From contig NC_134027.1 in the NCBI RefSeq assembly GCF_964204645.1, positions 18,156,485 through 18,216,484 on the forward strand: a stretch of 60,000 nt of DNA, in the 5' to 3' direction. The DNA comes from Tubulanus polymorphus (taxonomy: Eukaryota > Nemertea > Palaeonemertea > Tubulaniformes > Tubulanidae). The translations under genes were made by a program, and so were the position numbers. Under the pieces are notes generated by a model, which did not search any database, was not told where the DNA came from, and was given only the letters and a program-made list of their open reading frames with translations. This document shows positions 46,063 to 57,957 of the stretch, one piece after another (within the stretch, counting starts at the first letter, position 1; each line of letters starts with the position of its first letter).

Positions 46063-47878
46063 GCAGCCCTTAAGATTTAGTGGTTTAGGGTGTGAATTTT
46101 ACCCATTTTACTTATGATCAGTTTACTTATTTATGAGATCACCAGATGATATGTGGTATTATTTCATAACTGCTCATCACTGGACTGCATTTCAGATTCA
46201 TTGTCATCCCATCTTCCATTTCATTAGTTTCATCATCATCTGCTACGTTATCGTCATCTGAAAATAGAAATTGAATTGGGAATAACTCAAAAACCTATTA
46301 CCATCAAGATATTTTGAAGCAGTTGATAGGCAAAAATCATTCTATGATCACATGCATCATCAGTTGAAGCTTTTTCATCAAGTGTCCTTGGACAGACCTC
46401 CCCATCAAATCATATCTTGAACTGGGTTTCATCTTCTTTCCACCCAAATTTTTCGGGCAGTAGGCTTGGCTAATTAGCTACAAAGCACCCTATCCATCTG
46501 TGTGAAACCAGGCATGCTCTTTTAATTTTTTTTTGTTTCAGAACCCTAGAGCAAGGAGGCAATGCACTGCCATCAGACGACATCGTAAGCTTATCGTCAG
46601 TTTAGAAATATATGAAGACGCGCCTCGTCAGCAGAATTCAATTTTTTTTCTCACATAAATTTGACGAATTTCTCAATTTCGCAGCTTTTTTCCTCAATGT
46701 CTGATGAATGTCAATTTATCCTAGGACCTTTTGTGCTGCATCACTGGTTTCTAATTGTTTAAATGGTTTCACTTTGCCCCTGGTGCTTCCATGAGTCCGT
46801 TAATCTAGTGTTAATGTAATATGTCGCATTGAATTGTTGATGCCAGTCTTGCCTCAATCCGCACTTTGACTTGAGAATTCGTGATAAAGTCAGGCCATTG
46901 ACTAAACAATCAGTGTCATTTGTTCGAACGACTACATTTGTTGAGTAAGCACTTTCTGAGAACTTCAAATTAAGGACCATCCTACTGTCTGCCTCCTTGT
47001 TGTCACAGCAAAGGTTAGTTTCAACAGTTCTCGCAAGGTGTCCATGATGACATATAACATGTGGCATTGAAGTTAGCATATAATTTCTTGATTTCTTAAA
47101 GCTGTTGATTAGAAAATTTCACAAATGATTCTTTGTTACTTGAATTGCTTAGCGCTTGCAGTCAGTTTCCTGGTATTTTCTGTGTAGGGCCCGTTATCTG
47201 ATATGATGGGGCTGATAATAAGGATCTAAGGTCCCTCTCACAATCTTTAATAATAGGTGAAATCCACTTATCGGCCAGAAAGTGGATTGCCTGGCCATCC
47301 ATATTGAGTATCCACTGGAGAAGAAACTTCCACTCAAGGTTGAAGGCTGGACAGAATTGTTCTGTAGGGATGGAGAAAGAAGGAACCATCAATTATTGTG
47401 CTGCAATTGACTCTAGTGGGGCACTTGTTACTTTTGTTTTAAGATGAGCCATTAGTTCAGATTTTGGAGTTTTTTGCAGAGACCATCGTCATGACTTATA
47501 ATTGACAGAGGGACCGGTGTGAGAGGATACGTTAAAACCTCTGCCATATCTACTTTCTGCTGTATGGATTGATACAAGATACTACCGAATAGGTCACGGA
47601 CCATGCATGCAGGAGCTTCTTGGGCCCCTCGTCCTTTTGAATTTGTCTTAACTTTTGTCACAAATGTGCAGACCTTCTGTCGATTTAATCTTCTTCCAAA
47701 TCTCTTTGGGTCGTCTTGACATTCTTTGATGAACTTCTGTCTTTCCTGATCTCCAAGATTTGGTGCGTTTAATAAGAACTCTTCAGCTTTGGCGCTAACA
47801 GCTTTGCCTGTTCCATTGTTAAAAAGGTACCGAGAATCAACACTTGTATCAAATGGAATTATGGTTTTATTCGTCATC

Positions 47879-48105
47879 TCACCAACATTATGGAACTTAC
47901 TTCCAAAACATACTCAGGAGAGTGAGTTGATTGAAATCTTCAAGAAGAAACTAAAAACACATACTTTTAATGAAACTTACAACTGATTTAGCTCAAGGGA
48001 ATACTGTATTATCTGTAATGTTGAATAATTTTTCTGTAAAGCACTCTGAGTCATGAGATTTAGCGCTATATAAAAATGAATTTCTATTATATTATCATAA
48101 TTATC
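47879..48105 (+). mobile_element. LINE 3' end (CR1/L2/Jockey-type), 5'-truncated
   Basis: The + frame PTLWNLLPKHTQESELIEIF, then KKKLKTHTF, followed by a stop, is the conserved C-terminus of non-LTR reverse transcriptases of this group. The 3' UTR has GTAAAGCACTCTGAG...TTTAGCGCTATATAAA, the tail typical of L2/CR1-like LINEs. It lies in opposite orientation inside the Cys-rich ORF pseudogene and so inserted later. Confidence 0.8.
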
Positions 48106-49144
48106 TACCTAATATCAGCATTTTCCTGAGTTATGGTTTTTCTTCTATGGCCAGATGTCATATCCTCTTTATCATGTAGTTCGATGATGCTCGATCTCTG
48201 AATATATGAATCTTCCCATCTTTGTCTGGCAGATATTGAGTTTGTCCGCTCCAGTAAGCCAGTCCTCTCACTTGCTGCATCCGCATATACCAGGGTGATT
48301 CAGCGTAAAGAATAAATAAGAAATTCAGTTAAAACATGATATGTACTCTTCTAAATCACCCAGCCGTACATGACGACTACATCCATGGTAGAAATGACGA
48401 CGTTGGGTCCGTGTCGGTTGTTCCGTTTTGAGTTTCTTTACAGAATTTCTCATACAGCTGGAAATGACTCCATTTCCTTGCTAAATATGTGCCAAGAGAT
48501 ATCATAATTCTTCTTTATTGGGTTTATTTCTATTTGAATGACTTCTTGAAGTTCAGCAGAGTTTTGTTGTTTTAAGAATGCTTCAAAGTGCATGATTTCA
48601 AATGCAACAGAGTAATTCATGAAGCCTTTTGCACCGACTGTAATGCTTACCACGAATTCAACTTTCTACAAAACCACAAAAGCTAATTCAATGTGATAAG
48701 ACCCCAAAGCCACAAACACTTTATCAAATGTAGGCTTCTCTTCTTGCTGTATCTGCACTGCAATTTTGGAAATTGCCTAATCGTATGTCACTACTGTTTT
48801 CTCTTCCTGACTGGCTATTTCAAGAGATATTCTTAGTGTTTCAGCTACTACACTCGTAGATGTTGGTGATTGGTTGATTTGAGGAAGATACCAAACTTTC
48901 ATTACCTCTTTTTGGTCCTGAACAAATTTTGCGTTCCAGCCTACCCACATTGGACTTTCATCACTGTGGTATACGTTGAACATCCATGTAATATCGTATT
49001 TCCAAGTTCTTCTCTGCAGTTTTTTCTCATTTTCTTTTTGCTGGGAAAGCTTTGGATCAGACAAGAAATCGGCATCAAGCTTTGGCTTTATTCTGTATGG
49101 AATAGTATCAAGTCCAGATGCCTCATATGTTCTACGTCGTGTTT

Positions 49145-50056
49145 GTCAACGGTCTGGCCGATCAATAATCATTTTTATGCTTAATACACTACGCTCGAAG
49201 CTATTTTTAGCACACTCAAACGCAATTTCAATTGCCTGAAATTTCACTACTAATGGGCGAATTGAACGGATTATGCAAAAATATATTTTGTAATTGGTTT
49301 TCCTTTATGGTGCACAAAGTTGAAAGCTGTGGGTTTCAGATTTTTTGAGAAATTTACAAAAAAAGTTTCAAAAATTCGATTTATTTGAGTACGTTATTTA
49401 TGCAGCATCTTTAACTGTCCAACATAACACATGTGACAATTCAATGCTATTTGCGTCGGAAGAACTTTATATCGCCAAGATCCGACGCTTGGTTCGACAG
49501 TTGTGGGCATTCAAAGACGAAACCCCTCAAAATCTTGGTTCTATAAAATTTTTGTTGACCCGGTTTTGACTTCCATCATGACGTCATTACATTGAACAAG
49601 GTGGATCAGCTGGTGCGCGTTATTTCACAAACAAAATGGCGGCACGATTGAATAGGTTGATATTCATCATTTCTAGCGTGAATACTGATATTCAAGGTGT
49701 ATGATATAACCAGTTATTGTGTGCGATGTGTTCAATGATTCATCTAGTTTTGATATCCCGTGCATAAGGTGACGATGCATCAAGATACCTGACGAAAATG
49801 TGGTTTCAAAGTGCGGAAATTTACTTCCGTGTTCGCCACACCGCTGATTTACTGATAGCATCGAATTTTTAGAGATGAGTCTGATATTTACATGACTGGA
49901 ATACTTGTTTTATCACCATTAATTGAAGTCATTTTATCAACGTTTGCATTAGCGATCCGTTTTTGAGCCTGATTATTTGTATTAGTTTGTTAAGTGCGGC
50001 ACAGTGGAGCGTTCGCGTTGAAAACAGTCGTGTACAGTCGCATAGGCAATATAGGC
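49145..50056. repeat. 'alpha/beta' repeat, copy 2
   Basis: Alpha (49145-49570, starting CAACGGTCTGGCCGAT) matches 51132-51590 in the same direction. Beta (49570-50056) matches 52515-52000 in the opposite direction, so one segment is flipped between copies. It separates coding blocks of the Cys-rich ORF pseudogene, which resume on both sides. Confidence 0.8.
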
Positions 50057-51131
50057 AGATTGTTTTCTTGTGAACTTGGAACTATTCGAGAAGATTCATT
50101 GCAGCATATCTGGTATGTGATGCCAACCATAACATGTAACGTATATTTGCCTGCGTTATCCAATGCTGTGCCTGTACCATAAACTGGTGATAATGCCATA
50201 TGGTGTTTTGTTGTTATGCCCACTTGCCTTAAATGTCTCGAGTTCTTCTATGGTATTGTAGCTCCCACAATGAACAAGTTGATTCATGACTTCTATTACC
50301 TTCCGACTACCAGTTAAACTCTTGAAGTGCAATAAATACCTATTGTTAGGTGTTTGGATGGCTTCTTGTTTCCAGACGTTGCACAAAAAATTGCATCTTT
50401 GCTTAAATAATTACTCCTTTGTGTTTAGATTTCTGATTCCATCTCCGAGAGTCTGGACCCCCAATCAGGTACTTGAAAAATAGGGATACACACACCGGGA
50501 CCTCAATCTCTCCCTGGTACACATTGTCCAATGTAAGGTTTCCTGGTAGTCATTTTTTCTTTGCATTATTGATTGCTTCACGGAGGTATAGAGCTACATC
50601 TCTTATCTTATCATTTTGTTTCTGACTGATTCTCTTTTCAAGGGTTTCTTTGACATCCAATTCTCCACTGAAAACTATGGAGCCGTTTGCTGTTTTCCCT
50701 TTTTCTATCTTTATTCTGCTTCCTAAATGTTTACAGATCTTTTCTTTGAGTTTCCTGGCAACTGGTTCAGCATCTCTAAATTTCCCTCTTTAATTTCATG
50801 TATCAATGCTTGATAATGTACATCAAATAACTCTAGACATGAATCTCAGTTCCTACAATCACATTTTTTTTCCTCTTTTAAAATTTCCTGGGCTTAGAAA
50901 GCTTCTGAATGTACTGCCCTTTTTTCTTTTTCGGAAGTTGTCATCATTGTTTCTTGATCTGAAAGCTTTGATAGCTCAGGTCTGACTTATCGTTGGTCAA
51001 TTTGTTTTAATTTTTGCAAGCTGAGCCACAGAATGAACACATTGCTTGAAAAAACACCAGCATTTTGTATAGGGTTTGGAGTCAAAACTTTAGAACGTGT
51101 CTTGGGTTTATGGCTCGCAATAGCAAGCCTA

Positions 51132-52520
51132 TGTCAACGGTCTGGCCGATAGATAATCATTCGTATGCTTAATACACTACACTCAAAGCTATTTTTAGCA
51201 CACTCAAACGCAATTTCAGTAGCCTGTAATTTCACCGCTAATGGGCGAATTGAACGGATTAAGCAAAAATATATTTCGTATTTCTTTCGTACTTTATATT
51301 TCGTATTTTTCTCTTTATGGTGCGCACAGTTGAAAGCCGTGGGTTTCATTTTTTTTAGAAATTTACCAAAAGTGTCAAAAATTTGATTTATTTGAGCAAG
51401 TTTTTTTATGCAGCATCTTTAACCATCCAAAATAAACACATGTGAAAATTCAATGCTATTAGCGTCGGAAGAACTTAATATCGCCAAGATCCGATGCTTA
51501 GTTCGGTAATCATGGACTTTCAAAGATGAAACCCCTCAAAACCCCTTATATAAAATTTGTGTTGGCCTGGTTCGACCCACTTTTGGACAGTGTGAACTTT
51601 CAATGATAACTGACTTAAAATGAGAATGAAATCTTGGAAAAATTGAGTATGGGCCTTTTGTCTCAACAAATGTTCACGATCTTAATACATCCCTTGAATG
51701 ACGTAAAACAACTAAAACTTTGAGTGAACCGTTAAGATACGGTATAAACTTGGTGACAGCCTGGGTTTCATCGGACGGACCACTCAGGACAGAAGCTCCC
51801 ATGTTCTTCAAATTTGAGGCCAGTGCCGGTTACTGACGAAAGAAAGTAGTGCCGGTTACTGACGAAAGAAAGTTTATCGACTGACATGGTTTTTAAAAAT
51901 TTCACGATAGGATTGCTATAAGAAGGCAGGCAAGCTTACATCTTCACGTTATGCGCGATATACACTGTAGCGCGTGTTATCTTGAACTGATACATACACG
52001 CATGAAACACGAGAGTATAAGTCGATATTGCCTACGCGACTATACACGACTGTTTTCAACGAGAACGCTCATCACTGTGCCACAATTAATAAACTAATAC
52101 AAATAATCAGGCTCCAAAACGGATTTCTAATGAGGACGTCAATAAAATGACTTCAATTAGTGATGATAAAACAAGTATTCCAGTCGTGTACATATGAGAT
52201 TCATCTCGATAATAATTCTATAATATCAGTAAATCATCAATGAATCAGCCGTGTGGCGAACAAGGAAGTAAATTTCCTCAATTTGCAACCACATTTTTGT
52301 CAGATATCTTGATGCAATGTTACCTTATGCACTGGATATCAAAACTAGATGAATCATTGAACACAACGCACACAATAACTCGTTATATCATACGCCTGGA
52401 GTATCAGTATTCGTGATGAATATCAACCTATTCATTTGAGCCAACATTTTGTTAAAGGAAATAACGCGCACCTGCTGATCCACCTAATTCAATGTTATGA
52501 TGTCACGATGGAGGTCGAGT
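51132..52520. repeat. 'alpha/beta' repeat, copy 3 (most complete)
   Basis: Alpha 51132-51590 is followed by full beta 51590-52520. Copies elsewhere are 49145-50056 and 5860-6640. Beta is bordered by CTGGTTCGACC (about 51575) and GGTCGAG (about 52513), possible inverted ends. A 22-bp word ending in GACGAAAGAAAGT is tandemly doubled at about 51826-51871. No coding content was recognised. Confidence 0.7.
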
Positions 52521-52522
52521 CC

Positions 52523-52650
52523 TTTTTATATATTTTTTTCTTGTTTAATTTTCAATGAAATGAATTTTTGCATACCGGTAGCCTATACGTGACAGATTTT
52601 TTTACTTTACACCAGTTTGGCGAGCCACTGGACCATTGCTCCTTTATTGT
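52523..52650 (-). mobile_element. second copy of the Penelope-like 3' UTR
   Basis: TATATATTTTTTTCTTG, AATGAAATGAATTTTTGCATA, GTAGCCTA and GGACCATTG..CCTTTAT follow 8411-8530. Only the 3' UTR part is present. Confidence 0.7.
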
Positions 52651-53484
52651 GACAATGGAACAGAACTGATTATATTTGTTGAATGCGATCTTGTTTTGGC
52701 AGGGCGCTGAATTTCAGTTGCCATAATATCTTTGCATTTTTCAAAGTGTCTGTTTTGTCACGAAGAGAACAAACATGCCCTGCAAAAGTAAGGTTGATTT
52801 TCACTCAAAATTTTAGGCATGAGAATTTAGGTTTCAAGGTATGATGAGGCAAGATCATCTCAAAAGTTTCCCTCGCATTTCCTAGTCTACATCTGGTAAC
52901 TAAGTAATTTTCTCAGAAGAGAAATAACTTTTGAAATGCTGCAAAGTGGTAGTCATAACAAATTTGTGTGTAATAAGTATGAAAATTAAGATTTTCAATA
53001 TAGTTTACACTTCGTGTTTCATAAAAAATGATATAACCGGGGCCCTACAAACACAGTAGGTCTACGGTAGACTATCCTAAAAGTACTGCAGAAAGTGGTT
53101 AATTATTCAAATAATGGTTATTTTTGCTATGAGATGGGGGGGGGGGTGGGGTGTTTATGTGTGCAATACCATACCCGTTCTGTCTCGAAATTCCAGATTT
53201 TCAGATCCAAGGCTTTCAGATTTTTATGTTGACGCTTTTGGGATTTCTATAAAAGAATTGTACTTAAATATATACATTTAAGCATTTAATATAATGGCAT
53301 ATGATTGCAGAACTTTATAAGCAATACGCAGGTATTCCTAAAGCTCGCAAAATGGTGGAACTTTGAAGGTTGTTTGGTCAATTTAGTCATCTGATCGAGC
53401 AAACAGATATCGTGGCCTATGCTGGAAGAAGGAAAGATCTTTAATGTGTCCTGTGATGTCTACTTGTGTAAAACCTTATTCATT
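52651..53484. other. no gene seen
   Basis: A G13 homopolymer-like run lies at about 53137-53150. Nothing else recognised. Confidence 0.4.
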
Positions 53485-53612
53485 CTGGTGGCCCAACCCC
53501 AGCTTAGAGCCAGCTGAAAACCATTTTTGAAGTAATCACTTATAAGCCTGTCCACTGGACCATTCAAACTTTCTAAGTATTGTGGGTCAAAATGACACGT
53601 AGCTAGCTCTTA
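53485..53612. repeat. right arm of the ~130-bp inverted repeat (partner 45929-46062)
   Basis: Reverse-complement match including GTGGCCCAACCCCAGC, CCTGTCCACTGGACCATTC and CAAAATGACACGTAGCTAGC. Confidence 0.75.
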
Positions 53613-54690
53613 GACTATGGGTATTCCCGTGAAAGAGTTGAAAATTAAATGAGGCAAACGTTCTATGAAAATCAAGAAATTCCATGTGAAGCGGTGAAAT
53701 CTTCCAATGATGGTAGTGTATTTCTGCCTTCATAGCCGCTGATTGATGTCTGTACATTCAATTTGATCGATGAATGCTGATTTCAGCAATTAGTCGATTC
53801 TCTTCAATAGCATAGATTGTATTACCTCACGGGTCATTCGCAAAGCTATAAAACTATCTGGCATCGAGATGTAAGAGAACCTACACGCAGCTTCCTAAAT
53901 GTCCAACACATTTCACTAGACACTGTTTCTGTGATGTCAAAAGTTATGTTACAAATTCACAAATTCTGCACAATAAGGACTCGCGTTGATCTCTTACTAA
54001 AAGGCCTTTTATTTCGGCACAATTTCATTGAGATATTATCCCCAAATTGTAGGAAGAAGTATTTAGTGTCGAGGAAGGTTCCACAATGATAACAAAGTCG
54101 GTGAACGGCCCACTCTGACAAAGTAAACACCCTCTACACTGACTTGATTACATTCAGTCCTAATTTAAGTGCATTTTCTATCGTATGGTGAAATTGATAA
54201 CCTCACTTATATTGAAAACAATTCTATAATTAAAAACACAGCTGCATTCATTACTTGAAATTACTCATCATTTTAATATGTAGATTCGTGTTCAGTGTCC
54301 CCATACAAACTGTTTTTGTTATTGTCTCCATAGTCGCTTTATTTCTATTTTTATGTCTCCATAAAATATGTTCATGTAATTTCTGACTTATCTTGTTAAA
54401 AAGTTACCGTACTATTGTAATTGATATAACTATTTCTGAATATCACTATTATTGTTATTATCATAATCATTATTGTTGCTATTATTATTATTACTATGAT
54501 TATTACTAAATAAAGGAGTTTTCTCATAAATGAAATATCGTCATCCACTATATTGGTATACTCAGTATACCAGAGTAAGTATAATCGATACTAATAATGT
54601 CCTCCTTGGACATCAGTAATGTGTTATCTATCCCTGTCAAATTTATCTTGACGAAATAAATCTTCTATTAATAAAAAAATGCACAAATTG
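53613..54690. other. no certain gene; AT/ATT-rich
   Basis: The 90-codon + frame at 53817-54089 has no known domain. From 54440 to 54515 the DNA is an imperfect ATT/ATC microsatellite. Confidence 0.4.
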
Positions 54691-54692
54691 CG

Positions 54693-56154
54693 TGGAGACG
54701 CTTCAATGTAATGTCTTGATATTTGGGTTACACATGTATCCTCCCTTGACACATCTTCAGCCCACAAGTGGTCCTGTCAGAATGAAGATAGCGGACTGGC
54801 AGCCATTGTTGTTCGCCAAAGTCAGCACTTTTTACACATTTTAAAGCTTTTTGAGGGTAATTTTGAAGACGCTCAAAACATAACCTTGATCTTTCGTTTA
54901 TATTTGAATCCCCCAAGGGCCCACGAGAAAAATTGGGTCGATCGGACTTAAGATGGCCATCTTATGACCATTTTTGTGGCCAAAATTGTCAATTCTGGTC
55001 CGACTTCTTCTGAGTCCTGTAGCTTCCTACTGGTTTGCCATTTCTCATTGCTATTCGTGAAAGAAATTCTTTGGAAAGGGATCTTTTTATCTGAATCAGG
55101 TATTTTTTATCAGCCAATTGTGGCCATCTTGGTGTCATCAGTACTCATTCGTAGGTGGAAAAAAGTTTTTCCACTTTACTTGTATCATAATAATTGTCTG
55201 TTTGCCGTAACACCAACGCAAGTTTTCAGGATGAGTTGATAGGTAGGAAAAAAATTTTTTTTTCAGAATTTGAGGACAAAAAAAATTATCACCTTTTTTA
55301 CATGGAAAAAATATCACAAATCTGCGTAATGCTCGGGAAATTTTCTAATTCTAAAATCATAACTTCGTCCAGAGTATCATTTCTGTGTTCAAAATGAATT
55401 AATAGATTGAATATAGGCGCACTTTCACGTTACCAGCTTTGATATAGTCACAAATAATGAATGGCAGCTTATTGGAACACTTGGGTTCAAACATACGTAG
55501 TTCATACATCGGTAGATGGTCGTTCGGTTGGTTTATTTCAATAAATCCCAGAAAAACGTTTTCACTTGGTACCTTTGAGGATTGGTCGGTCGGGTTACGG
55601 CAAACAAACCATTATATTGGAATAACCTAAGCATATTTTGTTGCCGCAATCAATTGGAAATTTGTAACTCATAACGTATCCTGTAATTTTGGTTAGTTTC
55701 AAGGTCATTGGTTTTTGTATATGGCCACCGGGGGGCTTTGAATAATACAATAACTTAGTACTTCTATATTATATTTGAAGCTATACATATTTTATTACCA
55801 CAATGAATTGTAAAGTTGTAGCTCATGGCATCGTATATGATTGTGGTGAGTTTAAAGGATATTAGTTTTTCTATATGGTCACCTAGTGGAGAATAGTTAA
55901 TGAATAGTAGAATAGTAGTTGAATTGTAGAATAACTTAGTATTTCCATATTGAATTGGAAACAAAGCATATTTTGTTATCTCAATCAATTACAAAATCGT
56001 AGCTGCTGACTTATTATATGATTGTGGTTGCATGATAGAGTTTCAAGGTCATTGGTTTTTTTATATGGTCACCAGGGGGCATTGAATATTGAAATTGAGA
56101 TTGTTGAGCATTTGCAACCACTTCCCAAGTGGGAATGGTGTCCCTGGACCCCAG
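54693..56154 (+). mobile_element. Helentron-like repeat, 5'-truncated, with a MITE inside
   Basis: It begins within the family at GAGACGCTTCAATGTAATG, keeps the unique blocks and degenerate ~150-bp monomers, and ends with the hairpin CCACTTCCCAAGTGGG followed by GGACCCCAGG, so the usual CTAG is mutated. A 406-bp MITE interrupts it at 55200-55605. Confidence 0.8.
55200..55605. mobile_element. 406-bp MITE with GTTTGCCGTAAC inverted ends
   Basis: GTTTGCCGTAAC at 55200-55211 is the exact complement of GTTACGGCAAAC at 55594-55605. The host repeat resumes right after it. No ORF with a known domain. Confidence 0.75.
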
Positions 56155-56159
56155 GTTTA

Positions 56160-56459
56160 ATTCGAGACTAGTAGCTTCTGGATGGTTTGCCATTTTTCCT
56201 TGAAATTCTAGATGGTCATACTTGCAGAGGGACTTTGAAATATTTCAGTCAGATTCTCAAAGGTGACACAACTCGGTAACTCTCTTATTGCATCAGTCCT
56301 CATTTGTAGATAGTAAAATGTCTTTGAAGAATGTAAAATGTTCGATTAAGTAGAATTTAATGAGGCTAGGCCTGTCAGCCTTTTGGTGATGGCCGTGCGA
56401 TGTTAGCCCATGGCCATGGTAAGGTCAGATTGACTACACAAAAGTTCAGTGCTACGTCC
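56160..56459. other. no gene seen
   Basis: Short unassigned stretch between the Helentron-like copy and the Copia relic. Confidence 0.35.
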
Positions 56460-57095
56460 AAGATGAAGAACTATGTGTGAGAGCAATACGTATGCTGAAA
56501 AATAAACTGTATGAACTTCAGTGTATATCTGTAACCGGCTGAGGGCATCTCTAGCATCTGCCGGAGATGTCAATGAAATGGAACTTTGGCTCATATCAGT
56601 ACTCACACGTGATATTAAATATAACCTTGTTAAGTGGGTTAGGTGTAAAGCTGACGCACTGCCTTTCTGTGAAGGATGCGGCAAAGGAAAAACGGCACGA
56701 AAACTGTTCAAATCAACTGTTGGAATTAGAGTCAAATGAAAGCAAGAAATAGTACACAGCGATGTGTGCGGTTCGATGGACACTGAATCCTTTGGTGGGA
56801 AACGGTTCTGCATTGCGTTCACTGATGATTATACACAATGTTCTGCTGTGCATTTTATTCGAAATAAGGTTGAAGCTTTTGGGAAATACAAGGAATTTGA
56901 AGCAGTTGCCCATAACGATAGTGGTCAGCATAGTGGTATACTCAGGTCCGACAACGGCAGGTAATACATATCCGAAGAATTCTCTGCGTACTTGGGGAAC
57001 CAGGGGACGCGTGAAAAAATGCGCTCTATGATTGCGCGTGCAGGATTGCCGAAATCATATTGGGCACAATCAATCGAAAAATTGTAGCTAGTGCC
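56460..57095 (+). pseudogene. Ty1/Copia integrase relic
   Basis: The + strand shows CEGCGKGKTARKLF (end of the zinc-binding pre-integrase region, about 56670-56712), then VHSDVCGSMDTESFGGKRF (about 56753-56808), ITFTDDY-like AFTDDYTQCSAVHF, a KYKEFEAV stretch and LRSDNGR, carrying the first two integrase acids. A frame change precedes EEFSAYLGNQGTREKM, followed immediately by MIARAGLPKSYWAQSIEK. Between these last two blocks the part with the third catalytic residue is deleted. Stops at about 56740 and 56964 confirm decay. No reverse transcriptase or LTR was seen. Confidence 0.85.
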
Positions 57096-57526
57096 ATGTT
57101 CTATGAGTATTGCGAGTTTTAAGGTCATTGTTTCTGAATATTCTCCAGGGACATTGGATATTAAAATGTTTCTATTTGTTGGGCATTTCAAACCACTTCC
57201 TTGTATCAGTTGGGTCAGCCGTTCTTGGCTGTCTTTCACCCGGAATTAACTAGCCACAGTACTCCGGCTTTAGAATACAAATCTGATTGAATAGTGCGTA
57301 AACATGAGAACTGACACTCGTTGAGTATTTCATAATTGATTGGGGAAATTATTTTCATCTGCTCACGAAGTCAGTCTATTATACTTGGTCTACTTGTGTC
57401 ATTTGAGACGAATGGGCATGAAAGCCGGCAGCAGCCGATGTCGTGGCCACTGCTATGAAATGCAGTCGCGGTGCAGGCAGTCTTAATAACTTATTATTAT
57501 ATTATTGATTATTAGTAATATTATTA
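57096..57526. other. partial Helentron-like monomer and no gene
   Basis: At about 57098-57210 a diverged monomer (TTCTATGAGTATTGCGAGTTT...TTGGATATTAAAATG...CATTTCAAACCACTTCC) resembles the 3' part of the Helentron-like family. The rest is unassigned, ending in an ATT run. Confidence 0.5.
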
Positions 57527-57957
57527 TTAGGCTAGCCGTAGGCTGAGCCTATAACTATACAAATGGAGCGAATTTAAATGACATGGTTTCCAGAGTAAAG
57601 GCTCTGACTGTGCAACTAAGCATATAGTCATACAAATCAATCATTGGAGCATTATCCATTCTCCAACCCCTATAAAGGTGAATTTTGAAAGAGGGCCTCA
57701 GTAAAATTTCACTTTGTTGAACAAGGTTAAACAGCAAATCCAATTCAATTTTGTTTTATCGAGCAAATTTCAGAAAATTCAATTCTATTCCGCAGTCTGC
57801 GCTACTTATGAAAACACAATTGAATTGTGTTAGCCTGGGATTGACTAGTCTATGAGCTGGGAGTGTATTTGGACAAATTCAACCCACAGAATGCATCATT
57901 TGCCATTTTACGAAAAGTTGACAGACTGGCCATTAATTCCCGTTGGTGCTCTTGTTA
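57527..57957 (+). repeat. GGCTAGCCGTAGGCTGAGCC repeat, copy 2 (both ends)
   Basis: It starts at AGGCTAGCCGTAGGCTGAGC within an ATT microsatellite and ends GGTGCTCTTGTTATTATTATC. The 3' 60 bp (CATTTGCCATTTTACGAAAA ... GCTCTTGTTA) match 39364-39425 inside the hAT element; the 5' 200 bp match 28257-28480. Confidence 0.7.

Larger units (their letters stand above)
46140..51090 (-). pseudogene. Cys-rich repeat-associated ORF family, copy 3, nearly full length
   Basis: Running right to left, recognisable blocks are: ILWLSLQKLKQ-like (about 51030); MIRDVALYLREAINNAK (about 50620-50560); SLTGSRKVIEVMNQLVHCGS and YNTIEELETF (50330-50230); LDNAGKYTLHVMVGITYQ (50160-50110); WVGWNAKF, WYLPQINQSPTSTSV and VVTYD (48945-48778); IAVQIQQEEKPTFDKVFVAL (48770-48700); a long block at 47877-47452 with VDMAEVLTYPLTPVPLS; NKEADSRMVLNLKFSESAYS with VVVRTNDTDCLV (46985-46900); then the acidic C-terminus near 46240. 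Many stops and frameshifts occur. The ADxRM...DTD pattern suggests a PIN/nuclease-like core, but this is inference. A LINE end (47879-48105) and a 'alpha/beta' repeat (49145-50056) interrupt it. Confidence 0.7.

Noticed and set aside
49345-49569. 74-codon + frame inside the alpha repeat
   Set aside because: The second alpha copy at 51.4 kb does not preserve the frame.
53817-54089. 90-codon + frame
   Set aside because: No domain or repeat homology; antisense frames in the same area are equally open.
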